A stretch of DNA of 64,000 nucleotides, taken from positions 310,001 through 374,000 of the forward strand of contig NC_064229.1 in NCBI RefSeq assembly GCF_023101765.2, read 5' to 3'. How positions within the stretch are numbered: the stretch's first letter is position 1; every line of letters begins with the position of its first letter. This DNA comes from Spodoptera frugiperda (taxonomy: Eukaryota > Arthropoda > Insecta > Lepidoptera > Noctuidae). Shown piece after piece: positions 1-10,694 of the stretch. The notes beneath the pieces were generated by a model. It made no database searches. It had not been told where the DNA came from and worked only from the letters and a program-made list of their open reading frames with translations. A program made the position numbers and the translations under genes.

Positions 1-1096
1 AATCAGATTATAATGAGACTTGGTCTCAACAGACTCGAGTGATCATTACCAACGAAAATATAAAATTAAAACATCCAAGAAAATTTAAATTACAAGACAA
101 AAAGTCTATAGTAGCTCCAATTTTAACCCCGACCTTAGAACACAAGATATTAGAAAAAAAAATGTAGAAACAAAATTTTCGCCTTACGCAGGTTCATAAT
201 AAAAAACTTTATTTTTGTTCGTTAGCGCGAAGGAAACCCTGGATGGTAATTCAGATTCAGACGTAAACGCAAACAATAAAGGTGATCAAATATGTAATGA
301 GAACGGAGCAGTCGTTTAATTTTATCCGATATTTTCTTATTCGGAATATTTTTAGGGATCCTTTTCACCGGAATAAGCATTCAATTGGCTCTACCTAATA
401 TAATTTACGAAAATTTACATTCAAACTATAAGATAAGAGATAGAGATAGAAGATTAAACAAAACAACCTTTCAAGTGGAGTTGAATCCCAAAAAAAAATG
501 GAGTATTCTATTACGCTCAATACTCCCCCTAGGTTTGTTCATTATTTCTTACCTCCAATGGAACATACACAAGTAAGACGACATTTAAAAATCATTTGAT
601 ATTGGAGGTTTACCTCCAAAATATTTTTACAGAAATATGACAATTATCCTCATCTTATTTCGTCTCAAAGTAAAGTTTGGAACTTCCTGGAAACATCGTT
701 TATGTAAAAATCGACTACGGAACCCGACTCTTGAAATACAGTCCGAAAACTTCCAAAGATATTTTTTTATGAGTTCATCGTAATTTTCTTCAACTCAATA
801 CTGTTAATTAACGGCGTTGCCCAAAACTTGGAAAATGTTGTTAATTTCGAGTTCCGAGTGATTTTCGGTCTATTACGAGTTACGATTTTCGAACTCGAAG
901 AACTCGGAAGTTTCGGCACAAAAAGTTCAGTTCAGAGTAAATTTGTTGAGAATTTTCGTAAGAATTTTCTTTGACTTTCTCAGTAATGAGAAATATAGGT
1001 ATACAAACTGTTGAACACGACTTCCTTATTCGAATCAATGGCATATTTTTCAAAGTTTGTAATTCAGTTACTAATAATGAAGGTATCATCATCAAT
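1..1096. other. AT-rich stretch without recognised features
   Basis: I see no gene or known repeat. The open frames here (about 63 and 71 codons) have no recognisable motif. A small hairpin with perfect 8-bp arms (TTGGAGGT, loop TT) lies at 602-619. Confidence 0.5.
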
Positions 1097-1262
1097 CATC
1101 AACAGCCTATAAGTGGCCACTGCTAACCAAAGGCCTCTTCTCACACGGAGGTTTGAGCATTAATCATACCACGGGGGTTGCTTAATGTGGGTTGGCGATT
1201 TCAAACTTAATCAGAAATTATAAACCCAGATTTCCTCACGATATATGTTTCTTCTTCGTTAA
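1097..1262 (-). mobile_element. Family E LINE tail (RTE-like), copy 1
   Basis: Read on the minus strand this is the 3' end of a non-LTR retrotransposon. It carries the coding-derived string GAGGCCTTTGGTTAGCAG, equivalent to the EAF-QQW end of RTE-type pol proteins, followed by GCTGTTGATGAT and a short TGATGAT-rich tail. Three further copies in the window (8054, 30241, 44885) align over about 150 bp and share the internal string GGTTTGAGCATTAATCA on the plus strand. It is 5'-truncated and non-coding. Confidence 0.6.
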
Positions 1263-1267
1263 TCAGT

Positions 1268-1482
1268 ATTGTTGTGCTTTTTTCAGTTTATCGAAAATTT
1301 TCAGTACCAGCACGGAGTCTGAAATTGTGCCCAGTATATAGCAAAAGACTCACCCCCTATTACAAGGGACTTATAACATAAATGGTAGTAAAATGGGTGT
1401 ACATTGTACAGTGGCATTACGTGCCGTAATGTGCACCTCTGCCTACCCCTTCTATGATAAAAGGTGTGACGATACGATACGA
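1268..1482 (+). mobile_element. Family A SINE, 5'-truncated
   Basis: This contains the body of the tRNA-derived SINE: CAGCACGGAGTCTG, CACCCCCTATTACA and GTAATGTGCACCTCTGCCTA, then the tail ACCCCTTC..ATAAAAGG. The tRNA-like head is missing. The complete reference copy is at 14045. Confidence 0.7.
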
Positions 1483-2683
1483 TATCTTTAGTCAATTTTT
1501 ACAAGTAGCTGAACGATGATAAAGGGCGTTATTTTTAAAACTTAGGTATGTGATCTTACGTATCGATTACACGACAAATACGTACTCGTATGTATGTTAC
1601 AATTATGTAACAAGATTTGTTTGCAGCTTAAATGATAAAAATGTTTCGATAAAAATAAACGTTACCCATTTTTGCAGATAATTTAGATTTAATCGCCGAT
1701 AAATATTGTCAGTTGTGTAATATGTAGCGTAACTTATTTTCGGGTTTTTTTAGGTCAGGGTCAGTTTTTGCGATATATCGACAATAAGCATTTCAAAATC
1801 CACTATTTTTTCTAACATTTTTTGTAGTGATTGTGTTTGTCAGTTTATATATTTTATATTTTTTGTTATATATTTTATGTATGATATAAAAATAAGTCGA
1901 ATTTTCCTTCCTAACGTTATAACTCCAGAACGCACGATCCAATTTCCAAGGTTTTGCATTCGTTGGATAGGTTTTAGGCTACGTGGGGTTTATTATAGCA
2001 AAGTAAAAATTCAAGAGAAAAGCAGAAAAACGGAAAATTATTGGTGGTTTGGTAGAAATATAATTATATATTTTAGTAAAATGGAAAATAAGACCAAGGA
2101 GAAGCCGCGACGGACAGCTAGTACGTGTCTAATAAAATACCAACAACATCACGAAAAAATAAAGTACAACTTATTTGTATGAATTTGTACGAATACCGAA
2201 CATTTCTTGAATCGAAAGGCAATCAGAAGTTTGTTTACAAGTCGTAGGAGCAAATATATTCTCAACAAATTCAGTTAGCAAGTTTATTTGATTAACAAGT
2301 AAGTACTAAGTAAACAAGCGGCTTTAGGGACGACTTTAGGACGTCGCCATGTCACCCCTAGGGACGGCACCGGATCATGTTGGACTAACCAATCAATCAA
2401 TCGCGAAAGCCATAACTGTCAACCCGACATGTCACGTGGCAACCCTGAAATTCGGTAATAAATTACATTATCGTTTTTATTGGCTAATCCATTTTCATAA
2501 ATTATCGATTACGAATAAGAGTTTCCAAATAAACAACGTGTACGTTAAAAGGGTAGTAATATCATTTTTTATTTTATTTATTTTTTCTAAATTGAATAGG
2601 TGTCGGTACAAAAATATAGAAAAAATCCCTCTATCAACGACATCTGCTAACTTATACATATGTATGACGACTATTCGAATGTC
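1483..2683. other. AT-rich stretch without recognised features
   Basis: There is a 101-codon frame at 1877-2182 (+). Its composition is Lys/Ile/Arg-rich and shows no family motif, so I treat it as chance. No repeat shared with the rest of the window was noticed. Confidence 0.4.
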
Positions 2684-2756
2684 TACGCGTTATATTTTTC
2701 ATTACCTAACTGACGGATTAAATAGGTTTTTAATTTTCATACCCCGTCATCATCTC
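2684..2756. mobile_element. Family M MITE, right-end fragment
   Basis: This matches the right terminal inverted repeat of the full M copy at 3762: CATTACCTAACTGACGGA, then TTTTCATACCCCGTCATCA, followed by a TA dinucleotide. The left end was not found. Confidence 0.6.
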
Positions 2757-2914
2757 TATTATTGTGTCTGATTCAACACTGACCAAAAAATAATGATCAA
2801 ATTGAAAAATAACGATCGAATAATTATTGTGGTTGGCTTTTCAATCTAGTGCGACCTGGGATTAAAATAATAATGACACTTGCGGTCACAAGTATAATTA
2901 TTATTACATTAATT

Positions 2915-3250
2915 GCAAAATTAATTATTATGTTATCGGGTTACTCACGTAACTGTTTGACGAGAACTCGACTAGTTTCAACCCATGCTATGCATTCGGC
3001 GACACACGAAGCGGCGATTTTCGCGCTGCCACTGACAATCGCTACGTCGTGTGTCGTCGAATGCTGCTCATGAATATGAGCCACTAGCATGGCTAGAAAC
3101 TAGTCGAGTTCCTCGTCAAACAGTTTCGTGAGTTAGCCTATCGGCTATCCTAGCCTATCGGCGCGAGACATACCAAATTAATTATTATGTTTTCACATAC
3201 CAATTTTGTTATCACATAATAATTAATTCAGTATGTCTCACGAAAGTTAT
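2915..3250. mobile_element. Family P foldback element, long palindrome
   Basis: A large imperfect palindrome. Left arm 2943-3021 pairs with right arm 3047-3133; both carry ACTCACG, CTGTTTGACGAG and AACTCGACTAGTTTC on opposite strands. The left arm lacks about 20 bases (GGCTCATATTCATGAGC) that the right arm retains. A second palindrome, 3165-3239, is built from GAGACATAC and AATTAATTATTATG, and the element ends with GTATGTCTCACGAAAGTTAT. Related sequence lies at 16692, 36505 and 63975, and the terminus alone at 34130. There is no coding capacity, consistent with a nonautonomous foldback or MITE. Confidence 0.65.
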
Positions 3251-3761
3251 AGTAAAATTATAAGTATAATTGCATAATTTTAATTATGAGGACATCCGCA
3301 CTGGGCCAAGTTGCATGTGACTGTCAACCATGAAAGGTCTGTAAATTATAATATGTAAAGAAAATCTGAAAGAAAAGAACCTTATTATCGCAGTCAGATA
3401 AAGCGAAAATTTTAACTCCTAATTTCGTTTACTTTGTAACACGAAAGGTGTAATTTGAATTTTCCAAATTCCAAACTCCCATCTATAAATAAATAATGAT
3501 GGGCTGTTTACCAAGAATTTCTATTGAAGCGAAGTATTTGTAGTATAAAGCGGGAAAGCACAAATGGGACCAAATGTTGTAAATCACTGTAACAATGTTA
3601 TTATTAGTGGTTTTACAGCCATTAACGTAACTCGTAAACAAACAAATGAATACTTTACTACTCGTATTTCTTACGTTTTATGGTTAGAGGGGGATTTATT
3701 GACAAAAGGTTTGCTCCTGACTTTGTTTGCGAATTTTCGTATATTCGTATTCGCGGGAATA
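3251..3761. other. AT-rich stretch without recognised features
   Basis: No repeat or gene signal was seen. The 78-codon frame at 3564 runs into the left end of the following M element. Confidence 0.4.
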
Positions 3762-4110
3762 GGGATGATGATGGGGTATGAAAATTTTAAATCTGTTTAG
3801 TCCGTCAGTTAGGGAATTAAAAATATTAGACACTTATTTTTTTGTTTTGCCATATAAGACAACAACACTTAGATAAAAAATACGTGTCTAATATGTTTAT
3901 ATAATCTACAACACAAACATTGAAGTAAAAATTAGTCGCGTGACGTCCGTTCTAGGCACGTTTTATACTCAGAAATGACGTTTTAGGTCCCACTCCTAAA
4001 GATTCGTTTTATCTAAGTATTGTGTGACAAAATAAATACCATTACATAGCTGATGAACTAAATAAATTTAAGAAATAGACTAAATAAATTTCATACCCCG
4101 TCATCAGCCC
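3762..4110. mobile_element. Family M MITE, both ends present
   Basis: A 349-bp element flanked by TA on each side (3760-3761 and 4111-4112). The left end reads GGGATGATGATGGGGTATGA and the right end is its imperfect reverse complement, TCATACCCCGTCATCAGCCC. The inner ends also mirror each other (CTGTTTAGTCCGTCAG against GATGAACTAAATAAATTT). No transposase frame is present. A TA target with long terminal repeats fits the Tc1/mariner superfamily; that assignment is an inference. Fragments occur at 2684, 11141 and 47340. Confidence 0.65.
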
Positions 4111-4486
4111 TAATAACAAGGCAGTACTGCCTTGTGAACTTAAATCTAATGAAGACATCGAAACAATATTTAGTTTTGGTAGCACCGTAAGTAAGACGTG
4201 ACGCAGAAGTCGGCTGATCATTACGTGTCGAATCCCAATTAACGCTCAAAGCTAATATTTGATTAGCCCAAGGCTGATTCGGGCTCATAAGACTTGTACC
4301 AAATAGGGTACATTTTACTTTATTTTGTGACAGTCCCAAAACGACGCTGGGAGCTTAATCTAGGATTACCTACGTGTTATTGATTCTATTCAGTTTGTTC
4401 TATTCATTAATATCCAATCATAGTTCACTGATGGCTAATGGGCTTTATCTACGTACAGAGGGTTTTGCTATACATATATCACCAAG

Positions 4487-4652
4487 TTTTTTTTAAGGGG
4501 GGAAAATGATCCATTTACTTCTCCCGCCTTGAGTGAGGCGAGTGTCACACTCATACTGACTAACCAACTGACCGACCGGATAACTAACCCGTTCCTTCTC
4601 CTGCTTTTCGAGCCCAAGCCCCGGTAAACCCGCTAGGTAGTCCGCAGCTCCA
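4487..4652 (-). mobile_element. Family D retroelement
   Basis: Antisense copy. The T-rich tail complement and AAGGGGGGAAAATGATCC come first, then CTTCTCCCGCCTTG, and CCCGCTAGGTAGTCCGCAGC at the far end. It is 5'-truncated relative to the full copy at 56808 and has an insertion-like duplication (CTAACCAACTGACCGACCGG). Confidence 0.7.
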
Positions 4653-5996
4653 AATAAGCTCAAGACACTTTCTCTTCAATCGCACGCTACATTTCTTAAA
4701 TGGAACTAAATTGATTACCCAATTATGAAAATTAATTGCCAATCACTTTTTCAATTAATTCCTAACTTTTAATCTAGAATTGGGAAGTTCGAGACATTTA
4801 TTTTCTATCGCGCGACATCACGAAAAACCGTTGTCAGTGCTAAATCTGACAGCGGGATTAACAAAGGATAACCTATTTTTGATGTAAAAGACCGAATAGC
4901 GAATTTAAACGAAATCTATTTAAATCAAGACCTTGATTCGTCATCCTCTAAATAAAATCGAACTTTATTTCTAACTGATAAGGTTGAAATTTATTAAACT
5001 ATTTAGATGGACGGGTGTAGCTTGATATGCGTTTATGCGGACGTCAAATGCAGAATGATCAAAGTGAAGTTTGGCGTACGTGCGGACGTGGAGAGTGGGT
5101 ACTGACAGATAGCAAGGAAATTGGTGTAAACATGGATTATTGTAATTCCTAAACATTTGTGTATACTACTTGCAATAATAATTATCAGGAATAAATAAAC
5201 GGATGGATTCGTTTGTTCGACGGATTACATGCTTGTTTACTGACAATGGATGCAGATTGATATCCAAAGAAATAAAAGTACTGATGAATGAAGCCATTAA
5301 AAAACATGTCGTGTCACACATATCTCAAGCCCTATTTTCTTTTATTTTGTGTCACATATAGAGTTTTAACTGCCTTGTTTGTCGATTGGTCGCAAGTGCA
5401 ACTGCCGGACAAGAGATTCCCGTATTTCCGTTAACATAAACTCAGTTAGAATTTTCCTTTTTTAGCCAGAAGTACCGACAGATCGACTATTAAGGCAGAC
5501 TGTAATTAAAATAAATATCTAAATACTTCTGTTGATCTCGTTAGTCCAAAGATTATAATTTCAACTACAAAACTCAAGGTCTCAGATCTAAGGCTACTCA
5601 ACAAAAGACAGTTACAAGGAAAACGTAGATAAACGTAGATAATCAATCACCTCACCAATCCCCCATATAACGCAGATGGCCATTTTCCCGGTTCATTGAG
5701 TAACAATAGAATTTGCATGCTTCCGACACTTTCGGGCCTCAATCTGAATTCAATTGTATTGCTATTAAGCGTAGAGTCGGATTCAGCCTTCCAGGAAACT
5801 CAAAGTCTGTTGATAAAGTTTTGAGTTTGCTCTTAGTCTGTTTCACGAATTTAAAACTCTGTTTGATAATAGATTTTCTTTTTTCAGGTGAAGATTACTT
5901 TCATTTAGATTTGGTCTTAAAAAAAAGCAAAATTAAGTCGAGATTTTGGATAATATATATAAGGTCGTATTAATACAATGTGTGAAATGTAATAAA
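4653..5996. other. AT-rich stretch; one acceptor-like site
   Basis: No repeat or confident gene. At 5875-5887 a pyrimidine-rich TTTTCTTTTTTCAG resembles a splice acceptor, but the sequence after it (GTGAAGATTACTTTC) hits a stop at once in one frame and has no recognisable coding content. The 86-codon frame at 5713 spans this site and is not recognised. Confidence 0.4.
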
Positions 5997-6325
5997 AGGG
6001 TAAGGTAATATTTCACCAGAGATGTGCTATGTAGTTATGCTACAATAATATAATAGCTAAACTGTGAAGCTATGTGACCGTTTCCACCGATACTAAGCTA
6101 TGTAACTGAGCAAATAAGATGAGCAGCTTGAGTATACGATGTATCAATAGTAGGGAAGCTATCGTGAAGTCCTTAGCATCTTTCCATAGTTTCCAGCCAA
6201 GCTATGTTTTTTAACATAGCTTAGCTGAGTCCGTTTTCACCAATGTTAAGATATGTGTACCAATGAATATGATTGGTGGAAACCAAACTCAACAACAACA
6301 ACAACGTAGCATAACATAACTCCTG
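5997..6325. mobile_element. Family N MITE, diverged copy
   Basis: It shares the internal blocks GATGTGCTATGTAG, TGACCGTTTCCACCGATACT, ACATAGCTTAGCTGAGTCCG and AATATGATTGGTGGAAACCA with the better copy at 32375. The ends are decayed, and the usual GCATCCACAG near the right end is replaced by a short CAA repeat. Confidence 0.6.
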
Positions 6326-6539
6326 AATATTTGGTATACAATATAAGTGTATGTCCCTATGGATATTACAAGCGTGATTTTACATTGTTATGAAATTCGT
6401 AGTAATAGCTAAAGTTTGTAATTATGCTCTCAACCACTGTTTTAATGGAACTAATGGCATAAAATTTACATGCGACCAGCTTCATTAGTGATATAAGCTA
6501 AAATGGATAAAATGAGAATCGAATGAATAAAAAAAAACG

Positions 6540-6652
6540 TGCAACTTCACGCCTTTTATCCCCGACTGGGTAGGCAGAGGTGCATATTACGGCTAATGCC
6601 GCTATACATATAATGTACATCCACTTTTCACTATTTGTTTTTATAAGTAGCG
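6540..6652 (-). mobile_element. Family A SINE, tail part
   Basis: Antisense tail of the tRNA-derived SINE: CACGCCTTTTATCCCCGA, then GTAGGCAGAGGTGCATATTA and CCACTTTTCAC. The head is lost. It abuts a family B fragment. Confidence 0.6.
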
Positions 6653-6659
6653 AGGTTAC

Positions 6660-6790
6660 AGGCTCAATTCCCCCCTTCCCAATCTCCCCAATCCCCGATT
6701 CCCCAGCAACCCTTAAATTCTTAAACCCCAGAAGACCGGCAACGCACTTGTGACGCCTCTGGGGTTTCAAGTGTCCATGGGCGGCGGCGA
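6660..6790 (-). mobile_element. Family B repeat, partial
   Basis: Antisense internal part: CCCAATCTCCCCAATCCCCG, CCGGCAACGCACTTGTGACG, then GTGTCCATGGGCGGCGGCG. The 3' half with CGTTGTTTC is missing. Confidence 0.65.
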
Positions 6791-7351
6791 AAAAAATGTG
6801 TATATAGCTCTTTTCTAATCACCCGGTCAACTTAAATGCCATTTGACTCACAAAAACAAAAAGACCTTTAAGGATCAAATTAAATAGCAAAACACAATTT
6901 TAAATCGCTGAATCATCACCATTTTCGAAGTGGGTATCCACCTACTACAAGAGATGAAAGGCATAAACAAGAGAACTATCAAAGGATAGTATGAGTCCAC
7001 AACTATCAATTTACAAGTTGTATTTGAGCCCACACACATACGTGGAGTGGTTGCCTCACAAAGTCTTTGAATTATTGAAACACTTGAAACATAATATAGC
7101 TCATTACTGACCTCTCATTATACGCCTACTCGTGTCAATTAGGTTATATAAGACGTCTAATTACGATGAAAATTAGTTACCACAGTCAGGGAAACTGTTA
7201 CTGAGTTATGAGGCCTCAATAGTCTCAGTTATACATATGAGGTATTGAATCTCGGATTATTGGCAACAGATAGATAAATCAACGTACAGTACATTTACAC
7301 ACAAAACGATTTTTATGTCATCTGATCTGAATCTTTTAATCTGATAAAACA
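6791..7351. other. AT-rich stretch without recognised features
   Basis: Nothing recognisable was seen on either strand. Confidence 0.4.
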
Positions 7352-7603
7352 CAAGGGGTCTCGTGTTCGTTTCCCGAGTCGGCCAAAGTATTTTTCGGCT
7401 TTTTTCGATTTTCCAAAACTTTACCAGTAGTAGCACGGACTCGGACGTGTCCAGTATATGGCAATAGGCTTACCCCCTATTTCATGAGACTTATAACACA
7501 AATGGTGAAAAGTGGGTGTACATTGTATAGCGGCATTATTGCCGTAATGTGCATCTCTGCCTACCCCTTAGAAAATAAAAGGCGTGACTTTGCTACGATC
7601 TGA
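7352..7603 (+). mobile_element. Family A SINE, nearly full
   Basis: It begins in the B-box region of the tRNA-like head (GGGTCTCGTGTTCG, TTCCCGAGTCGG), then carries the whole body and tail (CTCTGCCTACCCCTTAG, AAAAGGCGTGAC). The A box is missing. A short family C fragment follows directly. Confidence 0.7.
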
Positions 7604-7611
7604 ATTTTTAT

Positions 7612-7660
7612 GTAGGTGCGTCTGTAACCGCACCCACGATACAGGAGAAAATTCTAAGGC
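7612..7660 (+). mobile_element. Family C SINE, 3' scrap
   Basis: It matches only the 3' part of C: GTAACCGCACCCACGATACA, then GGAGAAAATTCTAAGG. Confidence 0.5.
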
Positions 7661-8053
7661 AAGATTACATGTTTATTAAACAAAACAACACGTGGAAATG
7701 AGAGATGAAATATAAATTGAGGTAGCAAAAACATACCGTCATAAAACCGACAAACAACTGACAGAAACAGTAAATCCAAGACTATTACAAAATTCCTAGT
7801 AACGGTAACAGAAGCACAGGTTTGCACGTGACGTTCAATATTCTGTACCATATAGAAATGAACCTATGGTTAAACCAAGAGGACTTTAAACACAGCTGAA
7901 TCCTTCAGAGAATTTGGCCATCTAAAGCTAATAGCAATATTGTTTCTGGAGATTCGAAAACTGAAACTGGGAATATATTCCTGTTTTACACAACAAACAT
8001 AGATTTTACCGATAGCAAAATCCGTCTAGATTCAGAATTTCCATTACAATGCG

Positions 8054-8212
8054 CATCACATCGTTAATAGCCTATAAATAGGCCACTGCTGACTAAAGAC
8101 CTATTCTAACACGGAGAAGGTTTTGAGCAATAATCACCACGCTTGTTGAATGCGGGTTTGCAAATTCAAACTTATAATTAGATATTTTTTTCCAGAAATC
8201 TCAAGTTTTCAA
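8054..8212 (-). mobile_element. Family E LINE tail, copy 2
   Basis: It carries GCCTATAAATAGGCCACTGC and GGTTTTGAGCAATAATCACC, aligning with copies at 1097 and 30241. The tail side (plus-strand left end) is CATCACATCG, a decayed TGATGAT tail. Confidence 0.55.
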
Positions 8213-8582
8213 TTCCATTCACATAACTCCAGCCTGAGGACTCTAATTACATCACTAATTAGGTACCGTACCTGTCCGTTTCCCACATTTCACATTCATT
8301 CATTGTGAAAGTAGAATACCTCCATTTGTTATTTCACTGTTCTTTAGCTGTTTACATACATAATAACAACAGCCTTTCTGTGGGTGGGATAAAACCTGAA
8401 GTTTTTTAAACTATAATCTCCAAGCCACCCGCATAAGCTAAACGTTCGGAGTATAGCAAACCCAATCTCTGTATATAAAAATCAATTGCTGTTCGTTACT
8501 CTTGCTAAAACTTGACAACGGATGGACCGATTTGGCAAATTTTGGTCTTGACTAAATAATTCCAGAAGTACAGGGAAGTAGA

Positions 8583-9122
8583 AAGTCAAAGTCAAAAGTC
8601 AAAGTCAAAGTCAAGTCAAAATCATTTATTTCAAATAGACCAGAAAGGCACTTTTGAACGTCAAAGCAAATATAATAATATTAATAACGTCTGTCTGTCG
8701 GTCAGTCCTCTAGTGAAGCTATTTGCTCGTTCCAAAGTGTAGATTCCTATGGAGAAGAACGAGCAAGAAACTCCATAGGTTACTCTTTTTCAATCAGATT
8801 TACAATACAATTCTTGGTTACATTGTTTCGATTACTTCAACTATGTGAGAACAATGTAAAACTAATATACAGTCGAAGCGATAGAAAAAGAAAATAACCT
8901 AGAGGACAATAAAAATTAATGCAGTCCGGAGCTGACCAGTCCCAGTTGACAGCGCCCGTTCACGAACATGACACGTACACCAGCACCGCCCAACTCAACC
9001 ATGTTGCAGGGAATCGAGCGATCCAATGCCCGTGCCACCGCCAATGAGACCTTTGAGTGAGCATGACAACTCCAAGCTGACATAAATGCATTCTACTAGT
9101 CTAATTTGATTTTAGTTAGAAG
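8583..9122 (-). mobile_element. Family K LINE 3' region, longest copy
   Basis: On the minus strand the element ends with AAATGATTTTGACTTGACTT and a degenerate TTGAC/TTTGAC repeat (plus strand 8583-8625). Upstream are TGCTCGTTCTTCTCCATAGG and TAGATTCCTATGG-like blocks shared with 23283 and 36013. Only this copy extends further, to about 9122, and includes a short open frame. The structure is that of a 5'-truncated non-LTR retrotransposon; the clade cannot be settled from this part. Confidence 0.55.
8916..9083 (-). CDS. Short open frame in LINE-derived sequence, unknown
   Basis: A 55-codon frame from an ATG at 9083-9081 to a TAA at 8918-8916, in a locally GC-rich patch (codons rich in GTG, GCG, GGC, CTC) that stands out from its AT-rich surroundings. 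The peptide starts MSAWSCHAHSK, has a middle VARALDRSIPCNMVELGGAG and ends QLGLVSSGLH. I see no domain, signal peptide or metal site. An in-frame TAG lies three codons upstream of the ATG. It sits upstream of the K 3' tail on the same strand, so it is probably the C-terminal end or an accessory frame of that retroelement rather than a host gene. The function is not recognised. Confidence 0.35.
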   Translation of the reverse strand: MSAWSCHAHSKVSLAVARALDRSIPCNMVELGGAGVRVMFVNGRCQLGLVSSGLH

Positions 9123-9225
9123 TTTAGAAAAGGTTTAAAAAGTGAGAAAGAAATGTTTGTTTAAAGCGAAGTTTGCCGGGTCAGCTAGTCTTTTATAAAG
9201 AAGTTTTTTTATGAAGTTCAGTAGG

Positions 9226-9380
9226 GATCACGGAGCTGCAGACTATCTACCAGGCTAACCTGGCTCCGGCTCGAAGAGCAGTAGTAGCAACAGGGTTTTT
9301 TAGTCAGTCAGAGTCTGCTACCTCCTCTCGATTTACCCAATGCGAGAGAAGTCATTGGCTGATTTTCTCCCCTCAAAAAA
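9226..9380 (+). mobile_element. Family D retroelement, diverged
   Basis: It reads CACGGAGCTGCAGACTATCT, then GGCTCCGGCTCGAAGAGCAG and GAGAAGTCATTGG, ending CCCCTCAAAAAATAAAA. It is 5'-truncated with a short A tail. Confidence 0.7.
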
Positions 9381-9779
9381 TAAAACTCCAAAATCGGTTG
9401 TAATGAGCTGTTGTAATACAATCATAGATAAATATAGCAACTCCTATTAGTTTCCTATTCTATTTTATTTCCTGGATTACTGGCAACACTGCCGCTTGGC
9501 CTTGCATGTAGATGCTGGCAACAATTTTCCGCCGCTGTCCTTTGACACGTAATTGGTTTACAGGGTAATCTTCTTTTACTTTGATCGCCAGGCTTTTGAT
9601 GTTAAAGCTATGAAAAAAATATGTGGCGATTTGCGAAATTAGGTACCTTTTTTCTTTTTAGGTGTTACGTTGTTAGTTTCATGTTATTTCTAGCTCCTGA
9701 TATACGGTTGGTATGGTTTTTATGGTTTTATATAGAAAAGAGTCAGCCGTTACGTTGCTTTACTTGATCGATGCTACAC

Positions 9780-9905
9780 AACAATACAATATTTTTTTGT
9801 TTTTATTCCGCTTGTAGATGTATTTTCATAATGCTCGATTTCGAGCTGTGGGACCCGCTGAGTCAATACCTGAAGATGCCTGAAGGTGGTGCTGATAAAC
9901 ATCTA
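9780..9905 (+). mobile_element. Family Q inverted-repeat element, left part
   Basis: It starts AACAATACAATATTTTTTTG and continues TTATTCCGCTTGTA, then TTTCGAGCTGTGGGACCCG and GAGTCAATACCTGAAGATGC. This aligns with the left half of the complete element at 48733. The right half is missing. Confidence 0.55.
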
Positions 9906-9937
9906 GCCTATTCTAGTCTAGACTAATAAATAAATAA

Positions 9938-10193
9938 AATGGGAGTGTCTGTTTGTAATATTGATATAACCGCTTTTTACTACATGCGTATGAATATACA
10001 TACGCTACTTATAGCAAAATAACATTTTAAAAAATTTTGTCTGTCTGTATATTTGTTCCGGCTAATCTCTGAAATTGCTTGACCGATTTTGACGGGACTT
10101 TTATTGGCAGGTAGCTGATGTAGTAAGGAATAGTTCGGAAATAAAGTAAAAAAGTCCGCAATCCATGCCTGTGAAGCTGCGGGCATGAGCTAG
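9938..10193 (+). repeat. Dispersed repeat with Helitron-like end
   Basis: It begins near GGGAGTGTCTGTTTGTAATA and ends GCTGCGGGCATGAGCTAG before a T. The middle (GACCGATTTTGACGGGACTTTTATTGGC) is found antisense at 12465-12500. The CTAG end between G and T suggests a Helitron, but the 5' end does not show a clean A/TC junction, so the class is uncertain. Confidence 0.4.
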
Positions 10194-10639
10194 TTCTCAA
10201 TAACTTTAATTCATGTTGCACACGCACTGAGAAAAAGAAAATGTATATTCCATTTTTCTATGAATCGGGATACTTTTCAAGGTAAAAATGGCAACCCCCC
10301 TTGACCTTGTGTGAGGCTGGCCAAAGATAATTTATCATGTCGCGACAGTCCTTTGAAAGGCTAATTGCTCACTTATTACATACTTTATTTCGACCTTTGA
10401 TCATAGGCCTTTTCATGCGATACTGCGAAGCAAATTAAGTGGAGATATATTTTTAGAACTCCGCGCTGATTACTAAAAATGGGCATGCAAAATCAAAGGT
10501 TAGGTTAGCATAACATACAAATCATATTAAGGTACCAATTATTATTTAGTCGTTATTAAATTATTTAACTTTGCTTTACAGAAGAATTTTCTCCAATTTC
10601 GGAGGGCTGTAGGATTACGTCCATATCCGAAATAACGAC

Positions 10640-10690
10640 CTCTTGACCACATAACGTGACTCATGCGAGAATCGAACCCACCACGACACT
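10640..10690 (-). repeat. tRNA-like SINE head fragment
   Basis: The antisense string ATGCGAGAATCGAACCCACC reads as a Pol III B-box (GGTTCGATTC) on the minus strand. No cloverleaf can be folded around it, so it is a decayed SINE head and not a tRNA gene. Confidence 0.35.
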
Positions 10691-10694
10691 TACT

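Larger units (their letters stand above)
8466..9188 (+). mobile_element. Nonautonomous Helitron carrying a LINE insertion
   Basis: The left end starts TCTCTGTATATAAAA after an A, and the right end closes GGGTCAGCTAG before a T. This is the 5'-TC and CTRR-3' structure between A and T expected of Helitrons. The left arm (8466 to about 8582) and right arm (about 9123-9188, containing AAGGTTTAAAAAGTGAG) are separated by the family K LINE tail, so the Helitron is older than that LINE. A 3'-end-like fragment of the same family (AAGGTTTAAAAGGTGAG, TTTGCCAGGTCA) occurs inside the N element at about 32540-32608. Confidence 0.55.

Noticed and set aside
2349..2771. 140-codon plus-strand frame as a gene
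   Set aside because: Its C-terminal third is the right end of an M element, the rest has no motif, and the composition is that of AT-rich noncoding DNA.
5875..5973. Exon after a strong pyrimidine tract
   Set aside because: The downstream sequence has early stops in two frames and unremarkable composition in the third.
8583..8640. CRISPR-like or regulatory tandem repeat of TCAAAG
   Set aside because: It is the short-repeat terminus of a LINE 3' end, also present at 23450 and 36020.
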